64,000 nucleotides of DNA from Mucilaginibacter rubeus. Lineage in GTDB: Bacteria; Bacteroidota; Bacteroidia; Sphingobacteriales; Sphingobacteriaceae. Where the stretch lies: positions 1-64,000 of the forward strand of contig NZ_CP043450.1 in NCBI RefSeq assembly GCF_003286415.2, in the 5' to 3' direction. Position numbers and translations under genes: made by a program. Below are positions 7,920 to 17,252 of this stretch, piece by piece. Each line of letters starts with the position of its first letter. Within the stretch, counting starts at the first letter, position 1. The notes beneath the pieces are model-generated. The model was not told the DNA's origin. It saw only the letters and a program-made list of their open reading frames with translations, and ran no database searches.

Positions 7920-8495
7920 TTATCCTGCCAGGCAATGTTCTTCGCGCATGGTTAGTTTGGCTACCATTTCTTTTAAAAGTGTACGGGCACGGTGTAAGGT
8001 AGTGCGTGATAGCAATTCGCTCATACCCAATGATGAGCCGATTTCCTGGTGCGAGTAACCTTCAATAGCGTACATGTTAAAAACAGAGCGATATGTTTTT
8101 GGTAATTTTTGTACCAGTTTCATCAGGTCTTTAGCCTCAAGGCCGTTATCGTTGTATGAACTGCTGATAGGCACAGCCGAAGCCTCTTCTGCTGCAAAAT
8201 CATCAACCAAAACCATTGGTTTTAATTTGCGGTAGCGTGATATGGCGCAATGTACCATGATGCGGCGGATCCATCCTTCCAAACTCCCTTCGCCACGGTA
8301 GTTTTTCATGTTGCGGAACATTTTGATAAAACCTTCCTGTAATATATCTTGTGCCTCGTCTTTATCGGTTGCATAACGCATGCAAACTGCAAGCATGCGG
8401 GGAGCTAATAACCTGTATAATTGTTCCTGGCTTTTTCTGTCGTTACTCAGGCAGCCATTCCATATTGTGTGTAAGCGTTCGTCGGCGGTAGTCAT
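7920..8495 (-). CDS. ECF-type RNA polymerase sigma factor
   Basis: A 191-residue sigma-70 family protein. Region 2 is present (SQEQLYRLLAPRMLAVCMRY..DEAQDILQEGFIKMF, with GSLEGWIRRIMVHCAI), as is region 4 (LPKTYRSVFNMYAIEGYSHQEIGSSLGMS...RARTLLKEM). The ATG at 8495 was preferred to one ten codons upstream because the extra residues (HLMYLNNKK) match no sigma region and an A-rich tract sits just before it. The region 4.2 helix reads SELLSRTTLHRAR, slightly unlike the usual EGTSKSQLSRA. No anti-sigma gene is adjacent, so its signal is unknown. Confidence 0.88.
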   Translation of the reverse strand: MTTADERLHTIWNGCLSNDRKSQEQLYRLLAPRMLAVCMRYATDKDEAQDILQEGFIKMFRNMKNYRGEGSLEGWIRRIMVHCAISRYRKLKPMVLVDDFAAEEASAVPISSSYNDNGLEAKDLMKLVQKLPKTYRSVFNMYAIEGYSHQEIGSSLGMSELLSRTTLHRARTLLKEMVAKLTMREEHCLAG

Positions 8496-8703
8496 TTTTT
8501 TATTATTTAAATACATGAGGTGCATGCCAATCTGAGTGCCATTTTGTAATTATTTGATTTTCAGATATTTATTTTTTATTGGATTTTAAAACTGTTCGAT
8601 AGCGTACGGTCATTGTGCAAACCCGAACGGTTTTAGACGTTTTTCTATCTTTATTAGGATTTTAAAAGTCTCCCCTTTAGGGAAAGATTTAGAGGGGGTT
8701 TCT

Positions 8704-8711
8704 TAACTTTG
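8704..8711 (+). promoter_or_regulatory. Candidate -7 box for the FAD oxidoreductase operon
   Basis: TAACTTTG matches the Bacteroidota -7 consensus TAnnTTTG, 31 bp before the ATG. No good -33 TTTG was seen at the usual spacing. A small hairpin (CCGGG/CCCGG, 8718-8734) lies between it and the start codon. Confidence 0.5.
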
Positions 8712-8742
8712 CATAATCCGGGATAAAAACCCGGCATCAGTC

Positions 8743-10293
8743 ATGACAAAAGAAACAGAGATAGTTTGTCCTCCCGGGCAGCAGGAAGATGAGGCGGTTT
8801 TAAAGCAACTAGCGTCAGCAGCCCTGAAAATTCCACTGAAAAATATTTCGGCATTAAAAATCCTAAAGCGTTCTATTGATGCGCGTGGCCGCCGTGTGGT
8901 TTATCGCATGCAGGTAAGGGTTTTTATGCAGGAGGCTTATCAGCCCGAAGTTTTTGCCATCAATTACCCCAACGTGCAATTTGGCCGACCGGTAATCATC
9001 GTAGGCGCAGGCCCTGCCGGGTTATTCGCCGCTTTGCAATGTATCGAATTGGGTTTGAAACCGATTGTTATTGAAAGGGGCAAGGATGTAAAACAACGCC
9101 GCCGCGATTTGGCTAATATCAATAAACAAGGCCTTGTAAACCCCGAATCAAACTATTGTTTTGGCGAGGGTGGTGCAGGCACTTATTCCGATGGTAAACT
9201 ATATACCCGCTCAACCAAGCGAGGTGACGTGAACCATGTATTAAAAATGTTTGTATCCCATGGCGCAGCAGAAGATATCCTGATTGACGCGCGGCCACAT
9301 ATCGGCACCAATAAATTGCCTCAAATTATCACCGCAATGCGTGAAACCGTGTTGAATGCTGGTGGTGAAATTATGTTTGATACCAAAGTAACTCAATTGC
9401 TGGTTGATTTTGGAAAGATTAAAGGAGTAAAAACCTCGGCTGGTGAAAAGATCACTTCCGATGCCGTGATCCTGGCTACGGGCCACTCGGCAAGGGATGT
9501 GTTTGAGATGTTGCACAGTCAAAGTATTTTGATCGAGGCCAAGCCTTTTGCCCTGGGTGTAAGGATTGAGCATCCGCAGGAAATAATTGACCGTGCCCAA
9601 TATCATTGCGAATACCGCGGGCCGGATCTGCCGCCTTCATACTATAGCCTGGTTGAGCAGGTTGATGATCGTGGTGTGTTCTCTTTTTGCATGTGCCCCG
9701 GTGGTATCATAGCGCCGTGTTCAACCGAAGCTGGCGAAATTGTGGTGAACGGATGGAGTCCTTCAAAACGAAACAATCCTTTCGCAAATTCAGGAACAGT
9801 GGTACAAATTAACCTGGAAGATGTTGCCGGCGACGATAACGATCCGTTTAAAATGCTCAACTTTCAGAAACAGGTAGAGCAGGCTGCTTTTGCAGCTGGC
9901 GGCGGTAACCTGGTTGCCCCCGGTCAGCGTATGGTTGATTTTGTGCAGAACCGTTTATCGACCGATTTGCCGGTTAACTCATATCTGCCGGGGACTAAAA
10001 GCGTGGAGCTAAAAGAGGTTTTACCAGGCTGGATCAACGAGCGTTTGCGCAAAGCACTGCCGGTATTTGGTAAAAAAATGAAAGGTTATTTTACCAACGA
10101 GGCTATTTTGGTAGGCGTTGAATCGCGTACGTCATCGCCGGTAAAAATACCGCGCGACAGGGAAACATTGCAGCATCCGCAGATTGCCGGGCTTTTTCCT
10201 TGTGGCGAGGGTGCGGGTTATGCCGGTGGTATAATTTCTGCTGCAATTGATGGCATTAACTGTGTAAATGCCGCTTTAAAAATATTATCATGA
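8743..10293 (+). CDS. FAD-dependent dehydrogenase (COG2509-type)
   Basis: A 516-residue flavoprotein. After about 80 N-terminal residues comes a Rossmann FAD-binding motif (IIVGAGPAGLFAALQ). A conserved CFGEGGAGTYSDGKLYTRS segment and a second nucleotide motif near VILATGHSARDVF follow, and the C-terminal CGEGAGYAGGIISAAIDG closes the FAD site. This matches a family of uncharacterised FAD dehydrogenases widespread in bacteria, whose substrate is unknown. It is the first gene of a tight operon; the DinB gene starts inside its stop codon (ATGA). Confidence 0.88.
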   Translation: MTKETEIVCPPGQQEDEAVLKQLASAALKIPLKNISALKILKRSIDARGRRVVYRMQVRVFMQEAYQPEVFAINYPNVQFGRPVIIVGAGPAGLFAALQCIELGLKPIVIERGKDVKQRRRDLANINKQGLVNPESNYCFGEGGAGTYSDGKLYTRSTKRGDVNHVLKMFVSHGAAEDILIDARPHIGTNKLPQIITAMRETVLNAGGEIMFDTKVTQLLVDFGKIKGVKTSAGEKITSDAVILATGHSARDVFEMLHSQSILIEAKPFALGVRIEHPQEIIDRAQYHCEYRGPDLPPSYYSLVEQVDDRGVFSFCMCPGGIIAPCSTEAGEIVVNGWSPSKRNNPFANSGTVVQINLEDVAGDDNDPFKMLNFQKQVEQAAFAAGGGNLVAPGQRMVDFVQNRLSTDLPVNSYLPGTKSVELKEVLPGWINERLRKALPVFGKKMKGYFTNEAILVGVESRTSSPVKIPRDRETLQHPQIAGLFPCGEGAGYAGGIISAAIDGINCVNAALKILS

Positions 10294-10772
10294 CAACATC
10301 TCAGAAATTAGCCACCGAGCTTGAAAATGTATTGTCGGGCAACCCATGGTACGGCCCCTCTGTTTATAGTATTGTTGAAAGCATCAGTTTTGAGGCCGCT
10401 TATGAAAAACCTGTGGGCTCGGTACATAATATTGCCGCCATTATTTTACACATGACCGGTTGGACCGAGGAGGTAATGGACCGTATGAACGGTATGGATG
10501 CCCAGCTGCCGGTGCGTGGTGATTGGCCTGAGCCCGGCCTGCCCGAAGAACAAAAGTGGAAATGGATTGTTGAAGATTTAAAGCTGGTGAATGTAAACCT
10601 GGCAGGCTTTATTCAGAATTTTCCGGAGGAGAGGTGGAGTGAACCTGTTGCCGGTAAGTCGGGAGCTGACGAAACGGGCGAAACTTACGAGTATCAGGTG
10701 GCGGGTTTGATACAGCATCATATTTATCACTCTGCGCAAATTGCTTTATTAAACAGGATGATCAATGGCTGA
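10290..10772 (+). CDS. DinB family protein
   Basis: A 160-residue DinB-like four-helix bundle. Conserved histidines of the putative metal site are visible in VHNIAAIILHMTGW and in LIQHHIYHSAQIALL. Members are presumed metal-dependent enzymes, including thiol transferases, but activity cannot be assigned. The start overlaps the stop of the FAD protein by 4 bp and its end overlaps the next gene by 8 bp, so the three are translationally coupled. Confidence 0.85.
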   Translation: MTTSQKLATELENVLSGNPWYGPSVYSIVESISFEAAYEKPVGSVHNIAAIILHMTGWTEEVMDRMNGMDAQLPVRGDWPEPGLPEEQKWKWIVEDLKLVNVNLAGFIQNFPEERWSEPVAGKSGADETGETYEYQVAGLIQHHIYHSAQIALLNRMING

Positions 10773-11130
10773 TAAGAAAACATTAATATTAGGGGCAACA
10801 CCCGATACCAGCAGGTATGCCAATTTTGCGGCTACCCGTTTGGTTGAACGGGGGCATACCATTGTTAACGTCGGCATAAAAACGGGAGAGGTAGCAGGTG
10901 TGCCTATTGAAAGGCCTGAAACTATACATCATGATATTGATACCATAACGCTGTATGTTGGCCCGCAAAATCAGCCACCGCTCTATGACTACATCCTGAA
11001 CACCAATCCCAAACGGATCATATTTAACCCCGGTACCGAAAATACCGAACTGCGGCGCAAAGCCAACGAAAAGGGCATCGAAACAGCTTACGCCTGTACG
11101 CTGGTAATGCTATCAATAGGAGAGTATTAG
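10765..11130 (+). CDS. CoA-binding domain protein (YccU-like)
   Basis: A 121-residue single-domain CoA-binding Rossmann fold: TLILGATPDTSRYANFAATRL at the start, GIKTGEVAGVPIERP in the middle and RIIFNPGTENTELRRKANEKG late. It resembles stand-alone CoA-binding proteins of the YccU type, which lack the ligase part of succinyl-CoA-synthetase-like proteins. It is the last gene of the three-gene operon. A short remnant of a GTCATTGCGAG-type repeat follows the stop at about 11140-11165. Confidence 0.88.
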   Translation: MADKKTLILGATPDTSRYANFAATRLVERGHTIVNVGIKTGEVAGVPIERPETIHHDIDTITLYVGPQNQPPLYDYILNTNPKRIIFNPGTENTELRRKANEKGIETAYACTLVMLSIGEY

Positions 11131-11185
11131 TAAAACGAGTTGTTATTGCGATGAGTGAAGCAATGTAGTGAATCTACTAATCGCC

Positions 11186-13285
11186 TTATGATATCTTATC
11201 CCAACTTAACCCGGCGTTTTTTACTTCAAAAGCGTGGTGCAATATCTGGTTTTCGGGATGCGCCAGCTGTGGGTCTTTCTCAAATATGGTTTCAACACAT
11301 TTGCGTACTTTAAAAAGTAGTTCCTGATCAGTGGCCAGGTTGGCCAGCTTTAAATCAACTACGCCACTTTGCTGGGTGCCTTCAATATTGCCGGGGCCAC
11401 GCAATTGCAGGTCAATCTCTGAAATCTCGAAGCCGTTGTTGGTTTTTACCATCGTATCCAACCTGATTTTGCCATCGTTACTCAGTTTATGGCTGCTCAT
11501 CAAAATACAATAGGATTGCTCGGCACCACGCCCAACACGGCCCCTTAGCTGGTGTAGTTGCGATAGGCCAAAACGTTCGGCATTTTCAATGATCATCACC
11601 GAGGCATTAGGTACATTCACACCAACCTCAATAACCGTAGTGGCTACCATGATCTGCGTTTCGTGCTTAATAAAACGCTGCATTTCAAAATCTTTATCGG
11701 CAGGCTTCATTTTACCGTGAACAATACTTAAGCGGTAGTTGGGCAATGGGAACTCGCGCGACATGGCCTCGATACCATCTTCCAGATTCTTCAGGTCGAG
11801 TTTTTCACTCTCCTGTATCAGCGGATATACTACGTAGATCTGCCTGCCCAATGCTATCTCCTGTTTCATAAAACCAAACATGCGCAGTCGCTGGTTTTCA
11901 AAAAAATGGACGGTTTTTATTGGCTTACGCCCTGCCGGCAACTGGTCAATTACCGAAACATCCAGATCGCCATATAAAGTCATTGCCAGCGTACGTGGGA
12001 TGGGGGTGGCCGTCATTACAAGGATGTGCGGTGGAATTATATTTTTACGCCAAAGCTTTGAGCGTTGCTCAACACCAAAACGGTGCTGCTCATCAATTAC
12101 CACAAAGCCAAGGTTTTTAAACTGAACCTTATCCTCAATAAGCGCATGTGTACCAACCAGTATTTTCAGGTCGCCGTCTTCAAGCTTCTGATGCAGTACT
12201 TTGCGGTCTTTTTGTTTGGTAGAACCGGTTAGCAATGCCACTTCAATAAAATCATCACCCACCAGACTTTTAATGGTTTGATAATGCTGAGTGGCCAGGA
12301 TCTCGGTAGGTGCCATGATACAGGTTTGGAAACCATTATCAATAGCAATCAGCATGCTCATCAACGCTACTACGGTTTTACCACTGCCTACATCACCCTG
12401 TAAAAGGCGGTTCATTTGTATACCGCGCTGGGTATCCTGCCGTATCTCTTTCAATACCCTCTTTTGCGGATCAGTCAGCGTAAAAGGTAGTTTGTTGTGG
12501 TAAAACTCATTAAAATAATGGCCTACTTTATCAAATACATTGCCTTTAAACTTTTGGGTATGCAGCAGTTTATTCTTAAGTAATTTGAGCTGAAGGAAAA
12601 ACAACTCTTCAAACTTCAAACGAATCAACGCCTCGTTAAGCAAAGTAGCATCACCCGGAAAATGGATATTGCGGTAAGCATCGGCCCGGTTGAGCAGCTT
12701 AAACTGGTTGATAATATATAACGGAAGGTTTTCGCGGATGTCCTTAGCGTGCTGGTCAAGCATTGCCGCTGTAAGCTTCTGGATTCCTTTGGTATCCAGC
12801 GAAAATTGCTTGAGCTTTTCTGTTGAATTGTATACAGGTTGTAAAGAAAGATTGCCTTGTTTCTGGGCCCCTGGCACATATAACTCCATTTCGGGATGCG
12901 CCATCTGGGGCATCATGTTAAAAAATCCCGGCTTGCCAAACAGTATATAAACCTTACCGGGAATAATGGTTTTCTCAATCCAGTTAATGCCCTTAAACCA
13001 TACAAGTTCTATAATACCGGTATCGTCTTTGGCTTTTACCACCAGGCGGCGGCTTTGCTTTTCGCCTATAACTTCTTTGCTTACTATCCGGGCCAGCACC
13101 TGCACATAAGGTAATTCCTCCCTGATTTCCCTTACTTTATAAAAGCGGGTACGGTCAATATACCTGAACGGAAAATGACGCAGTAAGTCTTCAAAGGTAT
13201 GTAGCTCAAGCTCCTTTTTCAAAACTTCGGCTCTTGACTGGCCTACACCTTTTAAATAAACAAGTGGCGTTTGAAAAGGATTCAT
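11186..13285 (-). CDS. recG: ATP-dependent DNA helicase RecG
   Basis: A 699-residue RecG, the monomeric branch-migrating helicase that remodels stalled forks and Holliday junctions. It has an N-terminal wedge/OB region (PLVYLKGVGQSRAEVLKKEL; RIVSKEVIGEKQSRRLVV), helicase motif I GDVGSGKTVVA (about residue 296), motif II DEQH (about 397), motif III TATPIPRTLA and motif VI QLRGRVGRG. The length is normal for Bacteroidota RecG. A dispersed palindromic repeat lies directly upstream. Confidence 0.97.
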   Translation of the reverse strand: MNPFQTPLVYLKGVGQSRAEVLKKELELHTFEDLLRHFPFRYIDRTRFYKVREIREELPYVQVLARIVSKEVIGEKQSRRLVVKAKDDTGIIELVWFKGINWIEKTIIPGKVYILFGKPGFFNMMPQMAHPEMELYVPGAQKQGNLSLQPVYNSTEKLKQFSLDTKGIQKLTAAMLDQHAKDIRENLPLYIINQFKLLNRADAYRNIHFPGDATLLNEALIRLKFEELFFLQLKLLKNKLLHTQKFKGNVFDKVGHYFNEFYHNKLPFTLTDPQKRVLKEIRQDTQRGIQMNRLLQGDVGSGKTVVALMSMLIAIDNGFQTCIMAPTEILATQHYQTIKSLVGDDFIEVALLTGSTKQKDRKVLHQKLEDGDLKILVGTHALIEDKVQFKNLGFVVIDEQHRFGVEQRSKLWRKNIIPPHILVMTATPIPRTLAMTLYGDLDVSVIDQLPAGRKPIKTVHFFENQRLRMFGFMKQEIALGRQIYVVYPLIQESEKLDLKNLEDGIEAMSREFPLPNYRLSIVHGKMKPADKDFEMQRFIKHETQIMVATTVIEVGVNVPNASVMIIENAERFGLSQLHQLRGRVGRGAEQSYCILMSSHKLSNDGKIRLDTMVKTNNGFEISEIDLQLRGPGNIEGTQQSGVVDLKLANLATDQELLFKVRKCVETIFEKDPQLAHPENQILHHAFEVKNAGLSWDKIS

Positions 13286-13316
13286 TGATGAGTTTTTGTC
13301 CGAATCAGAATTTACA

Positions 13317-13421
13317 GGATATTGTCTGAACTCGAATTAAACGAATTAAGAGAATTTATTGAATTTGCTGAGCATGCTGCTCATTCAATAAATTCTCTTA
13401 ATTCCGGTTCAGGCAATATCC
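13317..13421. repeat. Dispersed palindromic repeat, copy 1
   Basis: The left arm (13317-13363) starts GGATATTGTCTGAACTCG and runs to AATTTATTGAAT. The right arm (13383-13421) is its near-perfect complement, lacking a 9-bp duplication of AATTAAACG present on the left. The core TGTCTGAACTCGAATTAAAC recurs at 22821 and 39214. Confidence 0.85.
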
Positions 13422-13454
13422 GAAATCGAAACCCCGAATTCTGAAATCAAAATA

Positions 13455-13832
13455 TTATTTAATAGCGATAACCGAGATCTCAACATTTACCCCTTTAGGT
13501 AAAGCAGATACCTGGATAGTTTCGCGGGCTGGGAAATCGGTAGTAAAATAGGTGCCGTATACTTCATTAACCTGTACAAAGTTTTGCAGATCGGTTAAGA
13601 AGATACTGGTTTTTACAATGTTATCGAAGCCTAAACCTGCTTCGGTTAAAATGGCTTTAATGTTTTCCATTACTTGGGTTGCTTCGGCCTTGATGTCGCT
13701 GCTGATAAGCTCGCCGCTCAAAGGATCGATAGGGATCTGGCCCGAAACAAATAAAAAACCACCGGCTAAAGTAGCCTGGCTATATGGCCCTATAGGGGCA
13801 GGTGCATTGTTGGTATTGATGATTGTTTTCAT
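13455..13832 (-). CDS. ridA: RidA family enamine/imine deaminase
   Basis: A 125-residue RidA (YjgF/YER057c/UK114) protein. RidA hydrolyses reactive enamine and imine intermediates released by PLP enzymes. Family features include NNAPAPIGPYSQAT at the N-terminus, FVSGQIPIDP, and the C-terminal FPARETIQVSALPKGVNVEISVIA, which contains the conserved active-site Arg. The length is typical. Its start overlaps the stop of a 47-codon upstream gene by 4 bp, so it is probably the second cistron. Confidence 0.95.
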   Translation of the reverse strand: MKTIINTNNAPAPIGPYSQATLAGGFLFVSGQIPIDPLSGELISSDIKAEATQVMENIKAILTEAGLGFDNIVKTSIFLTDLQNFVQVNEVYGTYFTTDFPARETIQVSALPKGVNVEISVIAIK

Positions 13833-13972
13833 TTTTTAAGTATAAATACCTGTACCAGTTTCCAGATGATCCCGGCCAGGAACATAATAATAGCCAGTGC
13901 ATTTATAAAATGCATCACCCGCAAATTGAAATTGTCGGGACGGTTTGGATCTTTTTTCCTGAAGAAATACAT
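13829..13972 (-). CDS. Small membrane protein, DUF6728-like
   Basis: A 47-codon ORF. It starts MYFFRKKDPNRPDNFNLR with a basic N-terminus, followed by one hydrophobic helix of about 20 residues (HFINALAIIMFLAGIIW) and ends LKK. This matches, from memory, the DUF6728 pattern (short protein with KKxPxRPxxFNLRxMH then one TM helix) found across Bacteroidota. Its TGA overlaps the ridA ATG (ATGA), supporting a real, translationally coupled gene. The function is unknown; topology suggests an N-in inner-membrane protein. Confidence 0.75.
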   Translation of the reverse strand: MYFFRKKDPNRPDNFNLRVMHFINALAIIMFLAGIIWKLVQVFILKK

Positions 13973-14060
13973 TACACAAACTTACGCAAAATTTTGCCGC
14001 TGTAAACCTGTACCTATTATATAAGGTATAACTATTAAGTACAAAACGGTATAAAACAAA

Positions 14061-14087
14061 GAAGGCTCCGGGTTATCCGGAGCCTTC
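14061..14087 (-). terminator. Terminator of the OmpA-type gene
   Basis: Arms GAAGGCTCCGG/CCGGAGCCTTC form a stable hairpin 24 bp beyond the stop, followed on the minus strand by TTTGTTTT. Confidence 0.85.
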
Positions 14088-14110
14088 GCAAATAATATTT
14101 TAATTAGATA

Positions 14111-15475
14111 TTATTTCTTTTTGAATTGAACACGACGGTTAAGTACGCGACCTTCTTCAGTTGAGTTGTCAGCAATTGGGTTAGTTTCACCGTAACCTTT
14201 TACTTTCACTTTCTTAGCATCAACACCAGAGTTAACTAAGTAAGTTTTTACTGAGTTAGCACGGTCTTTAGATAATGACAAGTTGTGAGCAGCAGTACCT
14301 TCAGATGAAGCGAAACCATCAACTTCAACAGCAGCACCAGATGAACGTAAGTCAGCTGAAGTAGCATCTAACACTGGGTAAGATGAAGTACGTAATACTG
14401 AGCTATCAAATTCAAACTGGATGTTTGAGTAAGCTGTAGCAATCGGAGCAGCAACAGTATCTTTAGGGAATACGATAACGCAACCAGAACCATCAACTAC
14501 GCTACCTGCAGCAGTACCTGGGCATTTGTCAAACTGATCAGCAACACCGTCACCGTCAGAATCTTTTTTCAGGTCATTAACAGCAGTTTCAACGTTAGCA
14601 ACACGGCCTTTTAACGCTTCAACTTCCTGACGTAAAGCTGCATCATACAGTTCGTCATACATCATAGCTACTGGGTTAACCCACTCTAATACTGGTTTTG
14701 ATTTTGAACCTAAAGTGAAGTCTAAACCAGCGTAAGCGTATGAGTAGTGGTCTTTAGTAGGGTAAGCCCTTTTGAAACCATCTAAGTTGTCACCGTCAAC
14801 ATAGTTTTGAGTATAACCCAAATCTAAAGCAACAACATCACTTAAGCGGAATTTAACACCTGCACCTACAGGGATAACTAATTCTTTCACGTAGTGAGTA
14901 CCATCGGTACCGTTGTTTTTAAAGTGACCAGTGAAAGTAGAAGTACCGTCATTACGAGTGATTGTTGGATCGTAGATAGCTAAACCACCACCTGCTTTGA
15001 AATAGAAGTTAACAGCATTTTTACGACGGATGAAGTCGATAGTTGCAACGTTAACAACTGCGCTTAAGCTTGCTTGCCAAAATTTGGTATCGTAGCTAAC
15101 ATAAGTATCGCGGTAAGTACCAGCAGCTGAAACTGGGTTTTCACCTTTAATTTTACCACCGTTCAGGTCTAATTGTAAAGCAAATGAATGTGCCAATTGC
15201 TCTTTGAATGAGATACCGTAACCAAGGCTGATTTTTTTGTTTTGGAAATCGGTTGAACCACCGGTTGCCAGTGACTGTGAAGTTGCGCCACCGTTTATAC
15301 CGATGCTAAATTTCCTGTACTGACCCAAACCACCAAATACCTTGGCTGTTGTGGTTTCAGATGACGTTGTAGTTGCCGTTGTTTTGGTTGAATCGGACTG
15401 GGCGTTAGCCAAACCCGCAACCATCAAAGAAGCAAAAGACAATGCGACTGTTTTCTTTAATGTAGAATAATTCAT
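14111..15475 (-). CDS. OmpA family outer-membrane protein
   Basis: A 454-residue outer-membrane protein. It has a signal peptide (ending about LANAQ), an N-terminal beta-barrel of about 250 residues, a coiled segment (LRQEVEALKGRVANVETAVNDL) and a thrombospondin type-3 calcium-binding repeat (DSDGDGVADQFDKCPG). The C-terminal OmpA peptidoglycan-binding domain (FEFDSSVLRTSSYPVLDATSA ... NLSLSKDRANSVKTYL ... NRRVQFKK) ends the protein. It would tether the outer membrane to peptidoglycan. Codon usage looks highly biased, consistent with strong expression, and it has its own promoter and terminator. Confidence 0.93.
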   Translation of the reverse strand: MNYSTLKKTVALSFASLMVAGLANAQSDSTKTTATTTSSETTTAKVFGGLGQYRKFSIGINGGATSQSLATGGSTDFQNKKISLGYGISFKEQLAHSFALQLDLNGGKIKGENPVSAAGTYRDTYVSYDTKFWQASLSAVVNVATIDFIRRKNAVNFYFKAGGGLAIYDPTITRNDGTSTFTGHFKNNGTDGTHYVKELVIPVGAGVKFRLSDVVALDLGYTQNYVDGDNLDGFKRAYPTKDHYSYAYAGLDFTLGSKSKPVLEWVNPVAMMYDELYDAALRQEVEALKGRVANVETAVNDLKKDSDGDGVADQFDKCPGTAAGSVVDGSGCVIVFPKDTVAAPIATAYSNIQFEFDSSVLRTSSYPVLDATSADLRSSGAAVEVDGFASSEGTAAHNLSLSKDRANSVKTYLVNSGVDAKKVKVKGYGETNPIADNSTEEGRVLNRRVQFKKK

Positions 15476-15513
15476 AGTTTTTAAGATTAAACGATTTTAA
15501 TTGTGATTTTTTT

Positions 15514-15548
15514 CAAATTTAGTAATTATGTTTGAATCCATGACCAAA
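15514..15548 (-). promoter_or_regulatory. Promoter of the OmpA-type gene
   Basis: On the minus strand TAAATTTG (15514-15521) matches the -7 consensus TAnnTTTG. TTTG (15545-15548) lies 23 bp upstream as a -33 box. The start codon is about 39 bp downstream of the -7 box. Confidence 0.6.
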
Positions 15549-15623
15549 CATTGTTCCAAAAATTGTAATAGTTACACAAATAACTAAAAAAAAATGATTT
15601 AATAAAATATTCAACCGATAAAT

Positions 15624-16913
15624 ATGAAATATCTGCCGATAAAGAATAGCTTATTTACGAATAATAGAAAAAATTTCGTTTCGCGAACAAAACCCAACTC
15701 CATCGCTATTTTTCATGCCAATGACGAATTTCCGCGTAGTGGCGATCAGGCATTTATGTTCAAACAAAACCCTGACTTTTTTTACCTGACAGGCATAGAT
15801 CAGGAACAGAGCATCCTGGTTTTATATCCGGATTGTCCTAATAAAGCATACAGGGAAGTACTTTTTTTAAGACAAACCAACGAACATATTGCCATTTGGG
15901 AAGGCCACAAGTACACCAAAGAAGAAGCACGTGAGGCATCAGGGATTGAAAGCATTTTTTGGCTGCAGGAGTATGATACAATACTGCATAGCATTATTAA
16001 CTATGCCGAAAATATATACATTAATACTAACGAAAATGACAGGTATGCGCACACGGTGCCTTACCGTGATTATCGTATGTACGAGGCACTTAAATTAAAA
16101 TATCCGCTTCATAACTACACCCGCTCGGCACCAATTTTACGCGATCTGAGAGTTATCAAATCCGACATTGAAATTGAGCTCACTCAAAAGGCCTGCAACA
16201 TCACCCGTGATGCTTTTGTTCGTGTTTTAAAATACACTAAACCTGGTGTAACTGAATATGAAATAGAGGCGGAAATTATTCACGAATTTATCCGCCGGCG
16301 TGCTACTGGCCACGCCTATAATCCTATTATTGCATCAGGGCCAAATGCCATTGTATTGCACTATAACGATAATAATCAGGTATGTAAGGATGGTGATGTG
16401 ATACTGCTTGATTTCGGTGCCGAATACGGTAATTACAACGCTGATATGACCCGTTCAATACCGGTTAACGGCCGTTTTAACCCACGCCAGCGCAAGGTTT
16501 ACAATGCCGTTTTAAATGTAATGCGTGAAGCCACGAAGCTCATTGTAGCAGGTACAGTATGGAACGACTACCAGGATGAGGTTGGTAAAATCATGACCAG
16601 CGAACTCATTGGCCTTGGTTTACTTGACCGCCATGATGTTGAAAAGCAGGATAAAAACGCGCCGTTATATAAGAAGTATTTTATGCATGGTACATCGCAC
16701 CATTTGGGGCTTGATGTACATGATTACGCAAGCAGATATAAACCTTTTGAAGTTGGAAACATATTAACTTGCGAACCTGGGATTTATATTGCGGAAGAGG
16801 GATTAGGCATCCGCCTCGAAAACAATATCCTGATAACTGGCAATGGCAATACCGACTTAATGGGTGACATTCCCGTTGAGGCAGATCATATTGAAGAGAT
16901 CATGAATAGTTAG
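15624..16913 (+). CDS. pepP: Xaa-Pro aminopeptidase (M24B family)
   Basis: A 429-residue aminopeptidase P, which removes an N-terminal residue preceding proline. It has an N-terminal creatinase-like domain (residues about 1-170, starting with the AMP_N-like SRTKPNSIAIFHANDE), then the pita-bread catalytic domain. The dinuclear-metal ligands are visible: Asp in LLDFGAEYGNYNADMTRS, His in HGTSHHLGLDVHD, Glu in LTCEPGIYI and Glu in GIRLENNILI. The length matches family norms. A strong terminator follows. Confidence 0.93.
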   Translation: MKYLPIKNSLFTNNRKNFVSRTKPNSIAIFHANDEFPRSGDQAFMFKQNPDFFYLTGIDQEQSILVLYPDCPNKAYREVLFLRQTNEHIAIWEGHKYTKEEAREASGIESIFWLQEYDTILHSIINYAENIYINTNENDRYAHTVPYRDYRMYEALKLKYPLHNYTRSAPILRDLRVIKSDIEIELTQKACNITRDAFVRVLKYTKPGVTEYEIEAEIIHEFIRRRATGHAYNPIIASGPNAIVLHYNDNNQVCKDGDVILLDFGAEYGNYNADMTRSIPVNGRFNPRQRKVYNAVLNVMREATKLIVAGTVWNDYQDEVGKIMTSELIGLGLLDRHDVEKQDKNAPLYKKYFMHGTSHHLGLDVHDYASRYKPFEVGNILTCEPGIYIAEEGLGIRLENNILITGNGNTDLMGDIPVEADHIEEIMNS

Positions 16914-17034
16914 TGTTTGTGGTTAATAAAATATAAACAAATCTGCAAAGGATTATCTTTTGTTTACATTAAACTAAACAAATACTATACAATAGGTATC
17001 CACAAAACTATACAGATTAAAGCTTATTTCATCT

Positions 17035-17068
17035 AAAGCTTCAGCCATATCGGGCTGAAGCTTTTTTT
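17035..17068 (+). terminator. Terminator after pepP
   Basis: Perfect 12-bp arms AAAGCTTCAGCC/GGCTGAAGCTTT are followed by a run of T. It lies in the 339-bp gap between pepP and the glycosyltransferases. The rest of that gap is AT-rich with no further feature recognised. Confidence 0.9.
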
Positions 17069-17252
17069 ATGCATATTTCCATTATCCTGTATTCAATGCT
17101 TTGTATGCTTTTTCGGTCAGCCTCTATTTACATCAGTCCTGATTTAATATATCGCAGAATAGATGCCTTAAAAAACAATCGATAAAATTATCAATACATG
17201 AGTTAATATATCGTTATTATTGCAGTTTTACACAAATGTAACTGAAGCCGTA

